Shown one piece after another: positions 55,087 to 63,781 of a DNA stretch of 64,000 bases. The stretch is from JAVKFY01 sp040223615 (GTDB lineage: Bacteria > Pseudomonadota > Alphaproteobacteria > GCA-2731375), in NCBI GenBank assembly GCA_040223615.1, contig JAVKFY010000031.1, positions 1 through 64,000 on the forward strand. Direction: 5' to 3'. The first letter of the stretch is position 1. Every line of letters begins with the position of its first letter. Below the pieces are notes generated by a model. The model was given only the letters and a program-made list of their open reading frames with translations, searched no databases and was not told where the DNA came from. The translations under genes and the position numbers were made by a program.

Positions 55087-56148
55087 ATGACGGGACGGGT
55101 CCTGGTCACGGGTGGTGCGGGCTTCATCGGCGCCGCGCTGGTGCGTCGGCTGCTGGCCGACGGCGCGGCCGAACGCGTGGTCAACGTCGACTGCCTGACC
55201 TATGCCGCCGACCGGCGCCGGCTGGCCTCGGTCGACCGCAACCGCGCCTATGCCTTCGAAGATGCCGACATTGCCGATGCCAATGCCCTGAAGGTGCTGT
55301 TCGCCGAGCACCAGCCGACCGCGGTGCTGCACCTGGCGGCGGAGAGCCACGTCGACCGCTCCATCGACCAGGCCGCGCCCTTTCTGCAGGCCAACGTGGT
55401 CGGCACCTCGGTGCTGCTGCAGGCCGCGCTCGATCATTGGCGCAAGCTGGCAGAACCGGCGCAACGGGCGTTTCGCTTCATCCATGTCTCGACCGACGAG
55501 GTCTACGGCGACCTCGACGCCGACGCGGCGCCGTTCACCGAGTCCAGCCCTTATAACCCGCACTCTCCCTACGCCGCCAGCAAGGCGGCCTCGGACCACA
55601 TGGCGCGGGCCTGGCACCACACCTACGGTCTGCCGGTGATCGTCACCAACTGCTCCAACAACTACGGGCCGTACCAGTTTCCGGAGAAGCTGATCCCGTT
55701 GATGATCGTCAAGGCAAAGGCGCGCGAGAAGCTGCCGGTCTATGGCGACGGATCGAACGTGCGCGACTGGCTGCACGTCGACGACCACGTTGCGGCGCTG
55801 GTCCGCGTGCTGGAAAGCGGCAAGGTCGGCGCCACCTACATGATCGGCGGCGGCCACGAATGTTCCAATCTCGAATTGGTCAGGCAGCTCTGCGCGCTGA
55901 TCGACGAACGGCGTGGCGCCGGGCACGAGCGGCTGATCGAGTTCGTGTCGGATCGGCCGGGCCATGACCGGCGCTACGCCGTCGACAGCCGCACAATCCG
56001 CCGGACCCTGGGCTGGAAGCCGGCCCGCGACTTCGCCACCGGACTGGCGGCGACGGTCGACTGGTATCTCGCCAACGAGGCCTGGTGGCGCCCGCTGCTG
56101 GATCAGCGCTACGCCGGCGGCCGCCTCGGCCTGGGCGGCAAGCCATGA
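55087..56148 (+). CDS. dTDP-glucose 4,6-dehydratase-like NAD-dependent dehydratase
   Basis: A 353-aa extended SDR. VLVTGGAGFIGAALVRRLL is the NAD-binding motif, VSTDEVYGDLD has the catalytic Thr/Asp/Glu triad of RmlB, and SPYAASKAASDHMARAWHHTYGLP the YxxxK motif. TNCSNNYGPYQFPEKLIP is the substrate loop. RmlB converts dTDP-glucose to the 4-keto-6-deoxy sugar. Other rml genes are absent, and the gene lies inside the selenium operon, which is an unexpected place for it. Its stop overlaps the selA start (ATGA). Confidence 0.85.
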   Translation: MTGRVLVTGGAGFIGAALVRRLLADGAAERVVNVDCLTYAADRRRLASVDRNRAYAFEDADIADANALKVLFAEHQPTAVLHLAAESHVDRSIDQAAPFLQANVVGTSVLLQAALDHWRKLAEPAQRAFRFIHVSTDEVYGDLDADAAPFTESSPYNPHSPYAASKAASDHMARAWHHTYGLPVIVTNCSNNYGPYQFPEKLIPLMIVKAKAREKLPVYGDGSNVRDWLHVDDHVAALVRVLESGKVGATYMIGGGHECSNLELVRQLCALIDERRGAGHERLIEFVSDRPGHDRRYAVDSRTIRRTLGWKPARDFATGLAATVDWYLANEAWWRPLLDQRYAGGRLGLGGKP

Positions 56149-57503
56149 ACGATGCCGCGACAGGCTGGCGCCCGCCGGCGGTCGACAAGGTGCTGCGCTG
56201 GCCGGCGGTCGAGGCGCTGGCCGCCCAGGCCGGCCGCGCCATCGTCACCGACGCGATCCGCGACACGCTGCAGGCCGCCCGTCAGGCCGACGCCGCGCCC
56301 GATGACGCGACCATCGCAGCCGAGGTCGACCGTCGGGTCGCGGCGGTCACCGCGCCGCGCCTGCGCCCGGTCTACAACCTGACCGGCACCGTGCTGCACA
56401 CCAATCTCGGCCGCGCCCTGCTGCCGGAGGAAGCCATCGCGGCGATGGCGAACGCCGCGCGCCAGCCGGCGGCGCTGGAGTTCGACCTGGCCAGCGGCGG
56501 GCGCGGCGATCGCGACGACATCGTCGCCGAGCGCCTGTGCAAGCTCACCGGCGCCGAGGCGGCAACCGTGGTGAACAACAACGCCGCCGCCGTACTGCTG
56601 GTCCTCAACACCCTGGCGCAACGCCGCGAGGTGCTGGTCAGCCGTGGTGAGCTGATCGAGATCGGCGGCTCCTTCCGGCTGCCCGACATCATGCGCCGGG
56701 CCGGCTGCAAGCTGGTCGAGGTCGGCACCACCAACCGGACCCACGCCCGCGACTTCGCCGAGAACGTCACCGGCCGGACCGCGCTGCTGCTGAAGGCGCA
56801 CACCTCCAACTACGTCGTGCAGGGCTTCACCGCGGAAGTGCCGGAACCGGAACTGGCCGGAATCGCGCACGACGCCGGCGCGCCGTTCGCCGTCGACCTT
56901 GGCGCCGGCGCGCTGCTCGACCTGGCCGCGCTCGGCCTGCCGCCGGAGCCGACGCCGCGCGACACGCTGGCCAGCGGCGCCGACCTGGTGACCTTCTCCG
57001 GCGACAAGCTGCTGGGCGGACCGCAGGCCGGCCTGATCGTCGGCCGAGCCGACCTGATCGCGAAGCTGAAGAAGAACCCGCTGAAGCGCGCGCTGCGCCT
57101 CGACAAGGTGACGCTGGCGGCGCTGGAGGCGGTACTCGCGCTCTACGACGACCCCGACCGGGTGGTCCAGCGCGTGCCGACGCTGCGCCTGCTGACCCGC
57201 CCCGCCGCCGACATCCGCGCGCTGGCCGAAAGGTTGCGGCCGGCGCTGGCCAAGGCGTATCCCGATTTCGATGTCACGGTCGCCGACTGCGACAGCCAGA
57301 TCGGTTCCGGCGCCCGGCCGATGGACAGGGTGCCGAGCGCGGCGCTGCGGCTGACCGGCCGGGGCAGCGCCTTGAAGCGGCTGGCGGCGGGCTTGCGCGC
57401 GCTGCCCACGCCGGTGATCGGGCGGGTGCAGGACGGCGCGCTGTGGCTCGACCTGCGCTGCCTGGAGGACTCCGAGGGGTTCGCGGCGCAACTGCCATGC
57501 TGA
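56145..57503 (+). CDS. selA: L-seryl-tRNA(Sec) selenium transferase
   Basis: A 452-aa fold-type I PLP enzyme. VYNLTGTVLHTNLGRALLPEEA is the SelA signature, VNNNAAAVLLVLN and TFSGDKLLGGPQAG contain the PLP lysine K288. It converts Ser-tRNA(Sec) to Sec-tRNA(Sec) using selenophosphate. The N-terminal domain (about 1-70) for tRNA(Sec) binding is present. ATG 56145 overlaps the previous stop. Its stop overlaps selB by 7 bp. Confidence 0.96.
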   Translation: MNDAATGWRPPAVDKVLRWPAVEALAAQAGRAIVTDAIRDTLQAARQADAAPDDATIAAEVDRRVAAVTAPRLRPVYNLTGTVLHTNLGRALLPEEAIAAMANAARQPAALEFDLASGGRGDRDDIVAERLCKLTGAEAATVVNNNAAAVLLVLNTLAQRREVLVSRGELIEIGGSFRLPDIMRRAGCKLVEVGTTNRTHARDFAENVTGRTALLLKAHTSNYVVQGFTAEVPEPELAGIAHDAGAPFAVDLGAGALLDLAALGLPPEPTPRDTLASGADLVTFSGDKLLGGPQAGLIVGRADLIAKLKKNPLKRALRLDKVTLAALEAVLALYDDPDRVVQRVPTLRLLTRPAADIRALAERLRPALAKAYPDFDVTVADCDSQIGSGARPMDRVPSAALRLTGRGSALKRLAAGLRALPTPVIGRVQDGALWLDLRCLEDSEGFAAQLPC

Positions 57504-59410
57504 TCGCCACCGCCGGCCACGTCGATCACGGCAAGACCTCGCTGATCCAGGCATTGACCGGCGTCGACACCGACCGCCTGCCGGAGGAGAAGAATCGCGG
57601 CCTGACCATCGACCTCGGCTTCGCCTACAAGCCGCTGAGTGCCGACGGCCCGATGGTCGGCTTCGTCGACGTGCCCGGCCATGAGCGCTTCATCCACAAC
57701 ATGCTGGCCGGCGTCGCGGCGATCGACCTGGCGCTGCTGATCGTCGCCGCCGACGACGGGCCGATGCCGCAGACCGCCGAGCACCTGGCGATCCTCGACC
57801 TGCTCGGCATCACCCGTGGCGTCGTCGTGGTGACCAAGACCGACCGGGTCGAGCCGGCCCGGGTCGATGAGGTCGCCGACGCCGCGCGCGCGTTGATCGC
57901 CGGCACCGGCCTGGACCGCGCGCCGGTCTTCCCCGTCGCAGCGCTGAAGGGCGAGGGCATCGAGGACCTGCGCGGCCACCTCGACCACGCCGCCCGCGAC
58001 CACGCCGCCCGCGCCAGCGGCGGCCAGTTCCGGCTCGCGGTCGACCGCTGCTTCACCGTGGAGGGCGCCGGCGTGGTGGTGACCGGCACGGTATTCGCCG
58101 GACGGGTCGCGATCGGCGACACGGTGCGGGTGTCGCCGATCGGCATCGAGGCGCGGGTGCGCGGCCTGCGCGCGCTGAACCAGGCCGCCGACGTCGGCGT
58201 CGCCGGGCAACGCTGCGCGCTCAACCTTGCCGGCGCCGACATCCGCAAGGACCAGATCCATCGCGGCGACTGGATCGTCGCGCCGCCGGCACACCTGCCG
58301 CTGCGCCGCTTCGATGCCATGGTGCGGGTGCTGCCGGGCGAGACCCGGGCACTGGCACACTGGACCCCCGTGCACCTGCATCTCGGCGCCGCCGACGTGA
58401 CCGGCCGCGTGGCGCTGCTCGGCCGCGACAGCCTGGCGCCGGGCGAGGAAGGGCTGGCGCAACTGGTGCTCGACGGTCCGGTGCTGGCGGTGCACGGCGA
58501 CCGCTTCATCCTGCGCGATCAGTCGGCACAGCGGACCGTTGGCGGCGGCGCCGTGGTCGATATCCACCCACCGACCCGTGGTCGCGCCCGTCCGGATCGT
58601 CTCGCCGAGCTGGCCGCGCACGCACTGCCTGACGCCGCGACGGCATTGGACGGCTTGCTCGACGGCGCGGTGCGCGGCGTGCGGCTGGACCGCTTCCAAC
58701 GCGCCCGCAACCTGACCGACGGCGAGGCGCAGGCGTTGTTCGACGGCCGCGACATGGTGCTGGTGGACGGCGCCGACGGCGCCATCGGGCTGCGTCCGGC
58801 CCGGCTGGAGGCCGTCGCGGCGCAAGTTCTGGCGGCTTTGGCCGAGTGGCACGCCAAGGAGCCGGACAGCCTGGGCCCGACCGTCGATCAGCTTCGCCGT
58901 CGCGCCAACCTGCCGGCCGACCTGGTCAGGCACCTGGCCGACAGCCTGCGCGACGACGGCCGCGTCGCCCGCAACGGGGTCAGCCTGCATCTGCCGACGC
59001 ACAAGGCGCAGCTCGCCGGTGCCGATGCCAGGCGCTGGGACGCGATCTGGCCGCTGCTGGAGGAGGCCGAGATGCGGCCGCCGATCTTCCGCGAGATCGC
59101 GGCCGAGCTTTCCCTCGATCCCGAAGAAGTACGCCGGCTGATGGGCCGCGCGGCGCGGGTCGGCCTGGTGCTGCCGGTGGCGCCGAACCGCTACTTCCCG
59201 CCGGCGGCGGTGCGCGAGCTGGCCGAGCTCGCCGAGCGGCTGGCGGCCGAGGCGCCGTTCGACGCGGCCCGGTTCCGCGACGCCACCGGTATCGGCCGCA
59301 ACCTCACCATCGAGTTGCTGGAATATTTCGATCGCGTCGGCCTGACCCGCCGCGAGGGATCGGTACGCGTTATCGTCCGGCCGGCCGCCGACATTTTCGT
59401 TCTGGGCTAG
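57497..59410 (+). CDS. selB: Selenocysteine-specific translation elongation factor
   Basis: A 637-aa EF-Tu-like GTPase. GHVDHGKTS at residues 7-15 (G1), DVPGHE (G3) and VVTKTD (G4) define the GTPase. Two beta-barrel domains follow, then a C-terminal winged-helix part (RPPIFREIAAELSLDPEEVRRLM, VGLVLPVAPNRYFPPAAV) that binds the mRNA SECIS. It delivers Sec-tRNA(Sec) to UGA codons. ATG 57497 is inside the end of selA; the stop overlaps the convergent caspase-like gene. Confidence 0.96.
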   Translation: MLIATAGHVDHGKTSLIQALTGVDTDRLPEEKNRGLTIDLGFAYKPLSADGPMVGFVDVPGHERFIHNMLAGVAAIDLALLIVAADDGPMPQTAEHLAILDLLGITRGVVVVTKTDRVEPARVDEVADAARALIAGTGLDRAPVFPVAALKGEGIEDLRGHLDHAARDHAARASGGQFRLAVDRCFTVEGAGVVVTGTVFAGRVAIGDTVRVSPIGIEARVRGLRALNQAADVGVAGQRCALNLAGADIRKDQIHRGDWIVAPPAHLPLRRFDAMVRVLPGETRALAHWTPVHLHLGAADVTGRVALLGRDSLAPGEEGLAQLVLDGPVLAVHGDRFILRDQSAQRTVGGGAVVDIHPPTRGRARPDRLAELAAHALPDAATALDGLLDGAVRGVRLDRFQRARNLTDGEAQALFDGRDMVLVDGADGAIGLRPARLEAVAAQVLAALAEWHAKEPDSLGPTVDQLRRRANLPADLVRHLADSLRDDGRVARNGVSLHLPTHKAQLAGADARRWDAIWPLLEEAEMRPPIFREIAAELSLDPEEVRRLMGRAARVGLVLPVAPNRYFPPAAVRELAELAERLAAEAPFDAARFRDATGIGRNLTIELLEYFDRVGLTRREGSVRVIVRPAADIFVLG

Positions 59411-60663
59411 GCGCCCTTGAAGCGCAGCAGCGGCGCGTAGAGGTAGGCCTTGCCGCCCTCCGGCTGGGCGATCACCAGCCAGTCGCCATCGACTGTGCGA
59501 CCCGCGATCTGCACTTCGGTGCCCGCCGCCAGTGTCGCCAGCCGCTTGCCGGCGTCGGTCGGCGCGGCGCGCAACACCGCGCGCGACACCACCACATAGC
59601 GCGCCCGGCCGGTGACGGCGGGCTTCGGCTTCGGCGCGGGTTTCCGGACCGTCGGCACGGACGCCGGCTTACCCCGCGAAACTGAGAGCTCGCCAATTCG
59701 CAACCGCGCAACGGTGGCGAAGGTCCCATCGGGAAAGCGCGCCAGGTAGGCGCGCAACATCGTCGGGTCGGTGCTGTCGCTCACACTTTGCCAAAGCGCC
59801 AGATCGAGCGCGGCCAAGCTGCCCGACGCCGTCGGTGGCGGCGGTACCGGATCGGGCGCGCCGGCCAGCACGTCGCGCGGCACGAACAAGAAATCACCGC
59901 CATCGTGGCTGGCGTCGCGCACGTCGGCATATTGCGGGGTCTGCTGCGCGTTCGCCACCACCCGTTGCTTCAGGCGTTGGAACAGCGCCTGGCCGTCGAG
60001 CACGTCACGGTTCTCGCGCAGCGCGGCCAGGAATGCGTCGGCGAACACCGAGTGACCGCCGGGCCCGGCATCGCTCACCGGCTCGACCCCGCCCGACGAT
60101 AGCGCGGTCCGGGCGCGTCGCGAGGCCATGCGTGACAGCCACGCTTCGCGGGTACCGCCGGCCGGCGGGCCGCTGTTGCTGCTGCGGGTCAGGGTGCCGG
60201 AATAGCAGCTATCGGCGACCACCATGACGTGCTTTGCCGCCATGCCCTTGAGGTAGTCGGTCAGGCGCTGGTTCTTGATCCAGTAGGTGTCGTCCTCGGG
60301 TTCGGCGTCGATCGGCTGCCAGTAGCCTTCGTCGACGGCGCGATCCACGTGGCCGTGGCCGGCATAGTAGATCAGCAGGTTGTCGTCGCCGCCCAGTTCG
60401 GCGCGCAGCCGGTTCATGGCGCGCAGGATGTCGGCGCGGCGTGCGTTCAGCAGCAGCGTGACCTGCTTGAAGGCGTAGTGCGATTTCAGCAACTCGGCGA
60501 CCGCGGCCGCGTCGGCCACCGCTGTCTGCAGCCGTGGCAAGTGCACATAGTCGTTATTGCCAATGACCAGCGCGTGATAGTTGCCGTAGCGGGTTTCGGT
60601 CTGCGCCGATGCGGTCGCGGCGAATAGCAGTGCGGCCAGCAGTGCCGGCAACAGACGTCTCAT
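59407..60663 (-). CDS. Secreted caspase-like peptidase (C14) with SH3 domain
   Basis: A 418-aa protein with a signal peptide (MRRLLPALLAALLFAATASAQ), a p20-like caspase domain (YYAGHGHVD with the catalytic His, VVADSCYSG with the catalytic Cys), a proline-rich linker, and a C-terminal bacterial SH3-like domain (YVVVSRAVLRAAPTDAGKRLATLAAGTEV). It is an orthocaspase-like protein exported to the periplasm. The ATG 60663 is preferred over a TTG at 60675. Its stop overlaps that of selB. Confidence 0.87.
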   Translation of the reverse strand: MRRLLPALLAALLFAATASAQTETRYGNYHALVIGNNDYVHLPRLQTAVADAAAVAELLKSHYAFKQVTLLLNARRADILRAMNRLRAELGGDDNLLIYYAGHGHVDRAVDEGYWQPIDAEPEDDTYWIKNQRLTDYLKGMAAKHVMVVADSCYSGTLTRSSNSGPPAGGTREAWLSRMASRRARTALSSGGVEPVSDAGPGGHSVFADAFLAALRENRDVLDGQALFQRLKQRVVANAQQTPQYADVRDASHDGGDFLFVPRDVLAGAPDPVPPPPTASGSLAALDLALWQSVSDSTDPTMLRAYLARFPDGTFATVARLRIGELSVSRGKPASVPTVRKPAPKPKPAVTGRARYVVVSRAVLRAAPTDAGKRLATLAAGTEVQIAGRTVDGDWLVIAQPEGGKAYLYAPLLRFKGA

Positions 60664-60800
60664 AGAGGCCCTCAAGCGGTGTTTTCTGTTTTGTTGCGCA
60701 CGACTGTAGGGACCGGGCGTGACGCCTACAACGCGCCAGGGGGCGTCGAATGGTGATCATTGCGAGCCAGGCTGTGACTCGAAAGTGTCACCGAGTGCCC
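60664..60800. other. Intergenic region between caspase-like and TPR genes
   Basis: A 137-bp region between two minus-strand genes: the start of the caspase-like gene and the stop of the TPR gene. It includes a T-rich tract at about 60,680-60,690 that may form part of a promoter. I see no gene, RNA or strong hairpin. Confidence 0.35.
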
Positions 60801-63617
60801 CTATGGCGTCAGGCGGCGCAGCAGCTCGGCTGCGGCCTCGGCCTCGGCGAAATCCGTCGTTTGCCGCAGCAGCGTGCGCAGGATGGTCGCCGCCGCCTCG
60901 CGGTCGCCGGCGGCGTCATAGGCGTAGGCCAGGTGGTAGTGCACCGCGCGTGAATCAGGCAGCGCTTCGGCGGCCGCGCGCAGCAATTCGACGGCCCGTT
61001 GGGGATCGCCACGCCGAGCCAGGATCCAGCCCAGCGTGTCGGCCACCGCCGGCGCCTGGTCAGCGGCGGCGTAGGCCTTCTTGGCCACCTCGACCGCGCG
61101 CGGATCTCCCAGCCGGTCATAGACCAGCGCCAGGTTGTTGAGAATGACGTGGTTGCCAGGAATGTCGGCGGCGAGCGCCTCGTAGGCCGCCATCGCCTCC
61201 CGATCCTGACCGTGCGTGAAGAGATGTGCCGCGCGCGCGAACCTGATCGCCTGAGCTTCGGGATGGGCCGCGATCCAGTCGTCCAACGTCGCCAGCGCCT
61301 GGTCGGCCTTGCCGTCGGCGACCTGTGCTTCGTAGAGCTTGTGCACCAGAGAATCGTTCGGCGCCACCTCGATGGCACGGGCATAGCGCGCCGCGGCGCC
61401 CGTCGGGTCGCCGGCGCGCAGTCGAATCTCGCCGGCCAGCGCATGGGCAAGTGCGTTCTCCGGTGCCAGCTCGCGCGCCTTCTCGGCCGCTCGCTGGGCG
61501 TCGGCGAGGCGCCCGTCGGCGAGATCCAGCCGCGCCATGTCGATCCGCAACGGCGCCCAGCGCGGCGCCAGCGAGATCGCTTTGCGCAACGCCTGACGTG
61601 CCTCGGGGTGGTTGTCGATCGAGACCAGGGCACCGGCCAGCCGCCGCCATGCCGGCACCAAACTCGGCCGCAGGGTCACCAGGCGTCGGAAGCTGCCGAC
61701 GGCGTTGGTGCCATCGCCGGACGCCAGGTGGGCACGGCCGAGCGCCTCGATCGCCGCCGGATCGTCGTTCGCCGCTTCGGAGAAGCCGCGCGCCACGTCC
61801 AGCGCGGCGCTATACTCACGTTGCGCGATCAGCGTGTCGACCAGCGCCACTCGGGGCTTGATCGCTTCGGGCAGGGCGGCGACGGCCTGGCGGAGCCAGG
61901 CCAACTCCGCCGCGCGGTCGCCGGCGCGCCGTTCCAGGCGCGCGAGCTGCAGCAAGGCCGGCTCCGCTGCCGGATTCAGGTCCAGCAATTCCCGGTAACG
62001 GGCCCGTGCCGCGTCGAGATCGCCTTCGCCAGCTTCCAGCGCCGCCAGATTCAACAGCGCCGGTTCGAAACCGGGCTCGATGGCCAGCGCCGCTTCGAAG
62101 GCGGCCCGTGCGCCGGCCAGGTCGCCTTGGCGGCCCAGGATGCCGCCGATCAGGTTCGGGCCCATCTGATTGTCGGGCAATGCCTCGCGCATCGCCCGGG
62201 CGGCGGCCAGCGCCTCGTTCAGCCGCCCGGCGCGAAGCTGTGACAGAACCAGCATGATATTGGCCTGCGTCGCGCTCGGGTCGAGCGCGACGATGCTCTC
62301 CAGCTCGGCGACGGCGGCCTCGGTCTCGCCGCTGCGCAGCCGGCTGGTGGCAATCTGGGTGCGCAGGTTCAGGTTGTCGGCATCGGCCTGACCGAGCCGG
62401 TCCAGCAACGCGGCCGCCGCCGACGCGTTGCCGGCAGACAAGTAGGCGTCGGCCAGCCGCGCGGCGACTTCGACGTCGTCAGGGTAGGCCTCGAGTATGC
62501 CGCGCAGCACGTCGACGGCGCGGTCCGGCCGCTGCTTGCGCATATAAATCGACGCCAGCAGCTTGCCGCCGGGCAAGTGCCCTGGCACCGCGTCGAGCAG
62601 TTTCTGCAGGTTGATTTCGGCCTGTTCGAGCTGCCCGGCGCGGGCGGTCAGCATGCCCATCAGGAACAGGGCCGGCGGGTGGCGCCGCTCGTAGCCGCCC
62701 ATTTCCTGCAAGGCGGTGATGGCGTCGGCGTCGGCGCCGCGCTTGCTGTGGTAGAGCGCGCTCAGATAGTGCGCCAGCGGATGACGCGGATAGACCGCCA
62801 GCACCGCGTCGATCGCCGCGCGCGCGTCAGCCGGCCGCTCCAGCCGCAACAACGTCTCTGCGCGCCCGAGCCAGCCTCGCGGCAGGTGCCGGTTGGCTTC
62901 GATGGCGCCGTCGTAGGCGGCCAACGCGCCGGGTAGGTCGCCGGCGCGGCGGCGCGCATCGGCCTTCATCAGCAAGGCCCGTTGATAGCCCGGCTTGGCT
63001 GCCAGCGCCGCGTCAATCTCAACTTCGGCGTCGTCGAACCGGCCGTCCAGCCGGAGCAGGTCTGCCCGTGTCAGCCGGGCGTCGACATGGTCTGGCGCCA
63101 GGTCGAGCGCCTCGTCGATCGCGGCGCGGGCCTGCTCGACCTCGCCCCGCGCCAGGTGAGCGCGGCCGCGATAGCTGAGCACGCCGGGCAGCAGCGCCGG
63201 ATCGCGCCCCGTCACCGTGACGTCGCGCAGCAACAGGTCGAGCTTGCCAAGCTGTAGCTGCACCTCGGCCAGTGGCAACAGCACCTCGTCTTCCGGGATA
63301 CCGTATTTGTGTGCTTCCAGGAGGTTGCGCTCGGCGGTGGCGGCGTCGCCGACATCGAGCGCCAGCCGGGCCAGCGCCAAACGCGCCTCCGCGTTGCCCG
63401 GGTCGGCCTGGACTGCCGCCTTCAGCTCGATCAGCGCGGCGCGCGAGTTGCCCTTGGCCAGGAATTCCCGGGCCGCCGCCATGTGGTCCTTCTCGTCGAA
63501 CAGATAGGCGGCGGCCAGCACCGCCAGCACGACGGCGACCAGCAGCCCGCCAATGCCGGTCAGCAGCCAGCGGCGCACGCGCCCGGCGCCTGGTTCGTCT
63601 GGATACGTGTCTGTCAT
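60801..63617 (-). CDS. Large membrane-anchored TPR-repeat protein (PrsT-like)
   Basis: A 938-aa protein with a cytoplasmic N terminus, one transmembrane helix (WLLTGIGGLLVAVVLAVLAAAYLF), then about 20 tetratricopeptide-like repeats with the G-A/Y-A-x-P pattern to the C terminus. It resembles the PEP-CTERM system TPR protein PrsT, a periplasmic scaffold in exopolysaccharide export. ATG 63617 was chosen since the N-terminal 49 residues of the longer frame cross the tRNA-Sec gene. No exopolysaccharide genes are in the window, so the partner is unknown. Confidence 0.8.
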   Translation of the reverse strand: MTDTYPDEPGAGRVRRWLLTGIGGLLVAVVLAVLAAAYLFDEKDHMAAAREFLAKGNSRAALIELKAAVQADPGNAEARLALARLALDVGDAATAERNLLEAHKYGIPEDEVLLPLAEVQLQLGKLDLLLRDVTVTGRDPALLPGVLSYRGRAHLARGEVEQARAAIDEALDLAPDHVDARLTRADLLRLDGRFDDAEVEIDAALAAKPGYQRALLMKADARRRAGDLPGALAAYDGAIEANRHLPRGWLGRAETLLRLERPADARAAIDAVLAVYPRHPLAHYLSALYHSKRGADADAITALQEMGGYERRHPPALFLMGMLTARAGQLEQAEINLQKLLDAVPGHLPGGKLLASIYMRKQRPDRAVDVLRGILEAYPDDVEVAARLADAYLSAGNASAAAALLDRLGQADADNLNLRTQIATSRLRSGETEAAVAELESIVALDPSATQANIMLVLSQLRAGRLNEALAAARAMREALPDNQMGPNLIGGILGRQGDLAGARAAFEAALAIEPGFEPALLNLAALEAGEGDLDAARARYRELLDLNPAAEPALLQLARLERRAGDRAAELAWLRQAVAALPEAIKPRVALVDTLIAQREYSAALDVARGFSEAANDDPAAIEALGRAHLASGDGTNAVGSFRRLVTLRPSLVPAWRRLAGALVSIDNHPEARQALRKAISLAPRWAPLRIDMARLDLADGRLADAQRAAEKARELAPENALAHALAGEIRLRAGDPTGAAARYARAIEVAPNDSLVHKLYEAQVADGKADQALATLDDWIAAHPEAQAIRFARAAHLFTHGQDREAMAAYEALAADIPGNHVILNNLALVYDRLGDPRAVEVAKKAYAAADQAPAVADTLGWILARRGDPQRAVELLRAAAEALPDSRAVHYHLAYAYDAAGDREAAATILRTLLRQTTDFAEAEAAAELLRRLTP

Positions 63618-63630
63618 CGTCTCGCCATGA

Positions 63631-63638
63631 TATGTTAT
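63631..63638 (+). promoter_or_regulatory. Possible -10 box of the tRNA-Sec gene
   Basis: TATGTTAT at 63631-63638 is 15 nt before the first base of the tRNA gene, in an otherwise GC-rich 36-bp divergent spacer. I cannot find a matching -35 box, and a part of the promoter may lie within the TPR gene. Low confidence. Confidence 0.3.
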
Positions 63639-63653
63639 CGGGCCACGGATGAA

Positions 63654-63748
63654 GGAAGGGTATCGTTCCCGGTGGGGCGCCTGGGCTTCAAACCCAGTGA
63701 GGGGCGTGAGACGTGCCTGGTGGGTTCGACTCCCACACCTTTCCGCCA
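63654..63748 (+). tRNA. selC: tRNA-Sec (anticodon UCA)
   Basis: A 95-nt gene with an 8-bp acceptor stem (GGAAGGGT against ACCTTTCC, one G-U), a long D-stem, an anticodon stem CTGGG/CCCAG with loop CTTCAAA (anticodon TCA at 63688-63690), a long variable arm, a T-arm with TTCGACT, G discriminator and encoded CCA. The 8-bp acceptor, long variable arm and UCA anticodon are the tRNA-Sec hallmarks. It supplies Ser-tRNA(Sec) to SelA. It is divergent from the TPR protein and 33 nt before the DGxPxVPPT gene. Confidence 0.97.
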
Positions 63749-63781
63749 CTTCCAGCCGCGGCACGCCAAGGAATGACGAGC

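Noticed and set aside
57143..59002. Long minus-strand ORF of 619 codons over selB
   Set aside because: Antisense shadow of selA/selB, both of which have all expected catalytic motifs.
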